Assembly (NCBI GenBank): GCA_016294985.1
Contig: JAECRW010000107.1
Location: 1 to 5,675 of the forward strand
DNA: 5,675 bases
Direction: 5' to 3'
DNA from: Candidatus Sifarchaeum marinoarchaea
Lineage (GTDB): Archaea > Asgardarchaeota > Sifarchaeia > Borrarchaeales > Borrarchaeaceae
Shown: positions 5,471 to 5,675 of the stretch, one piece after another
How positions within the stretch are numbered: position 1 is the stretch's first letter
Layout: each line of letters starts with the position of its first letter
The notes under the pieces: generated by a model
Databases searched by the model: none
Told to the model about the DNA's origin: nothing
The model's input: only the letters and a program-made list of their open reading frames with translations
Made by a program: the position numbers and the translations under genes

Positions 5471-5675
5471 ATGAGCGAAGAAGTGACTATTGCAAAGATG
5501 GTAACACTTGAACCTGATCAGCCGATTGAAATTCCCAAATTGTTTCTTGAAGCGCTCCAAACAAGAGATAGTAAGAGTGCCGTAATGATTTTAGCTCCCT
5601 CTACCCGTATTATAAGAATTATTCCAACAACAGGGAATGAAGTAGTAAAGATAGCCATAGAAATCGGTGAGTTAA
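5471..5675 (+). CDS. Uncharacterised protein with AbrB-like N-terminal motif (3' end outside window)
   Basis: Sixty-eight residues are visible, starting MSEEVTIAKM, with no stop before the window edge. I do not recognise the family. The segment VTLEPDQPIEIPKLFLEAL (residues 11-29) resembles the swapped-hairpin AbrB/SpoVT pattern, in which a short strand pair leads into I-x-IPK and a helix ending in EAL. The next segment, SAVMILAPSTRIIRIIPT (35-52), then offers the second strand pair. AbrB-like domains often bind DNA as dimers. After about residue 55 the sequence (NEVVKIAIEIGEL) begins what may be a second domain, perhaps ACT-like since it opens with a long hydrophobic strand, but too little is seen. 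The gene has a good SD and a structured upstream region with two inverted repeats, so it may be regulated, possibly by its own product. All functional statements are tentative. Confidence 0.75.
   Translation, partial: MSEEVTIAKMVTLEPDQPIEIPKLFLEALQTRDSKSAVMILAPSTRIIRIIPTTGNEVVKIAIEIGEL

Noticed and set aside
1..5675. CRISPR array, insertion sequence, tRNA or rRNA
   Set aside because: No regularly spaced repeats, no transposase-like frame, and no cloverleaf or rRNA-like segment seen on either strand.

Overview
The window is AT-rich and its signals look archaeal. TATA-like boxes sit about 25 bases before plausible transcription starts, Shine-Dalgarno (SD) sites are short, GTG/TTG starts occur, and one gene encodes a helix-hairpin-helix protein with a long acidic linker. 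A lineage cannot be fixed from the sequence alone. An uncultured archaeon, possibly from the Asgard or Bathyarchaeia-type groups, is an inference, not a demonstration.

Layout from left to right: (i) 8-361, minus strand, a small uncharacterised gene broken by several single-base frameshifts; (ii) 502-1260, plus, a class I SAM-dependent methyltransferase; (iii) 1319-1822, minus, a stand-alone GyrI-like ligand-binding domain; (iv) 1925-2680, minus, a short-chain dehydrogenase/reductase with its own promoter; (v) 2724-3602, minus, an EamA/DMT-family transporter interrupted by one in-frame TAA at codon 256, with the normal C-terminus still readable beyond it; (vi) 3732-4430, minus, a helix-hairpin-helix protein; (vii) 4455-4796, a non-coding stretch with a 14-bp palindrome abutting a TATA-like box; (viii) 4797-5084, minus, a small thioredoxin/glutaredoxin-fold protein with a CxxC motif; (ix) 5085-5470, a non-coding stretch with two perfect inverted repeats next to a TATA box; (x) from 5471, plus, the start of a gene of unknown function cut by the window end, with an AbrB-like N-terminal motif.

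The genes do not form an obvious pathway or operon. Most have their own promoter-like signal, and gaps of about 60 to 390 bases separate them. The SDR and GyrI-like genes (102-base gap, same strand) are the closest to a pair.

The most notable points are the two broken genes (one by homopolymer-type indels, one by a single nonsense codon), the paired inverted repeats ahead of the last gene, and three genes where the longest open frame starts too far upstream: the internal SD sites and TATA boxes point to shorter proteins. I found no RNA gene, CRISPR array, insertion sequence or clear novel defence-type system.
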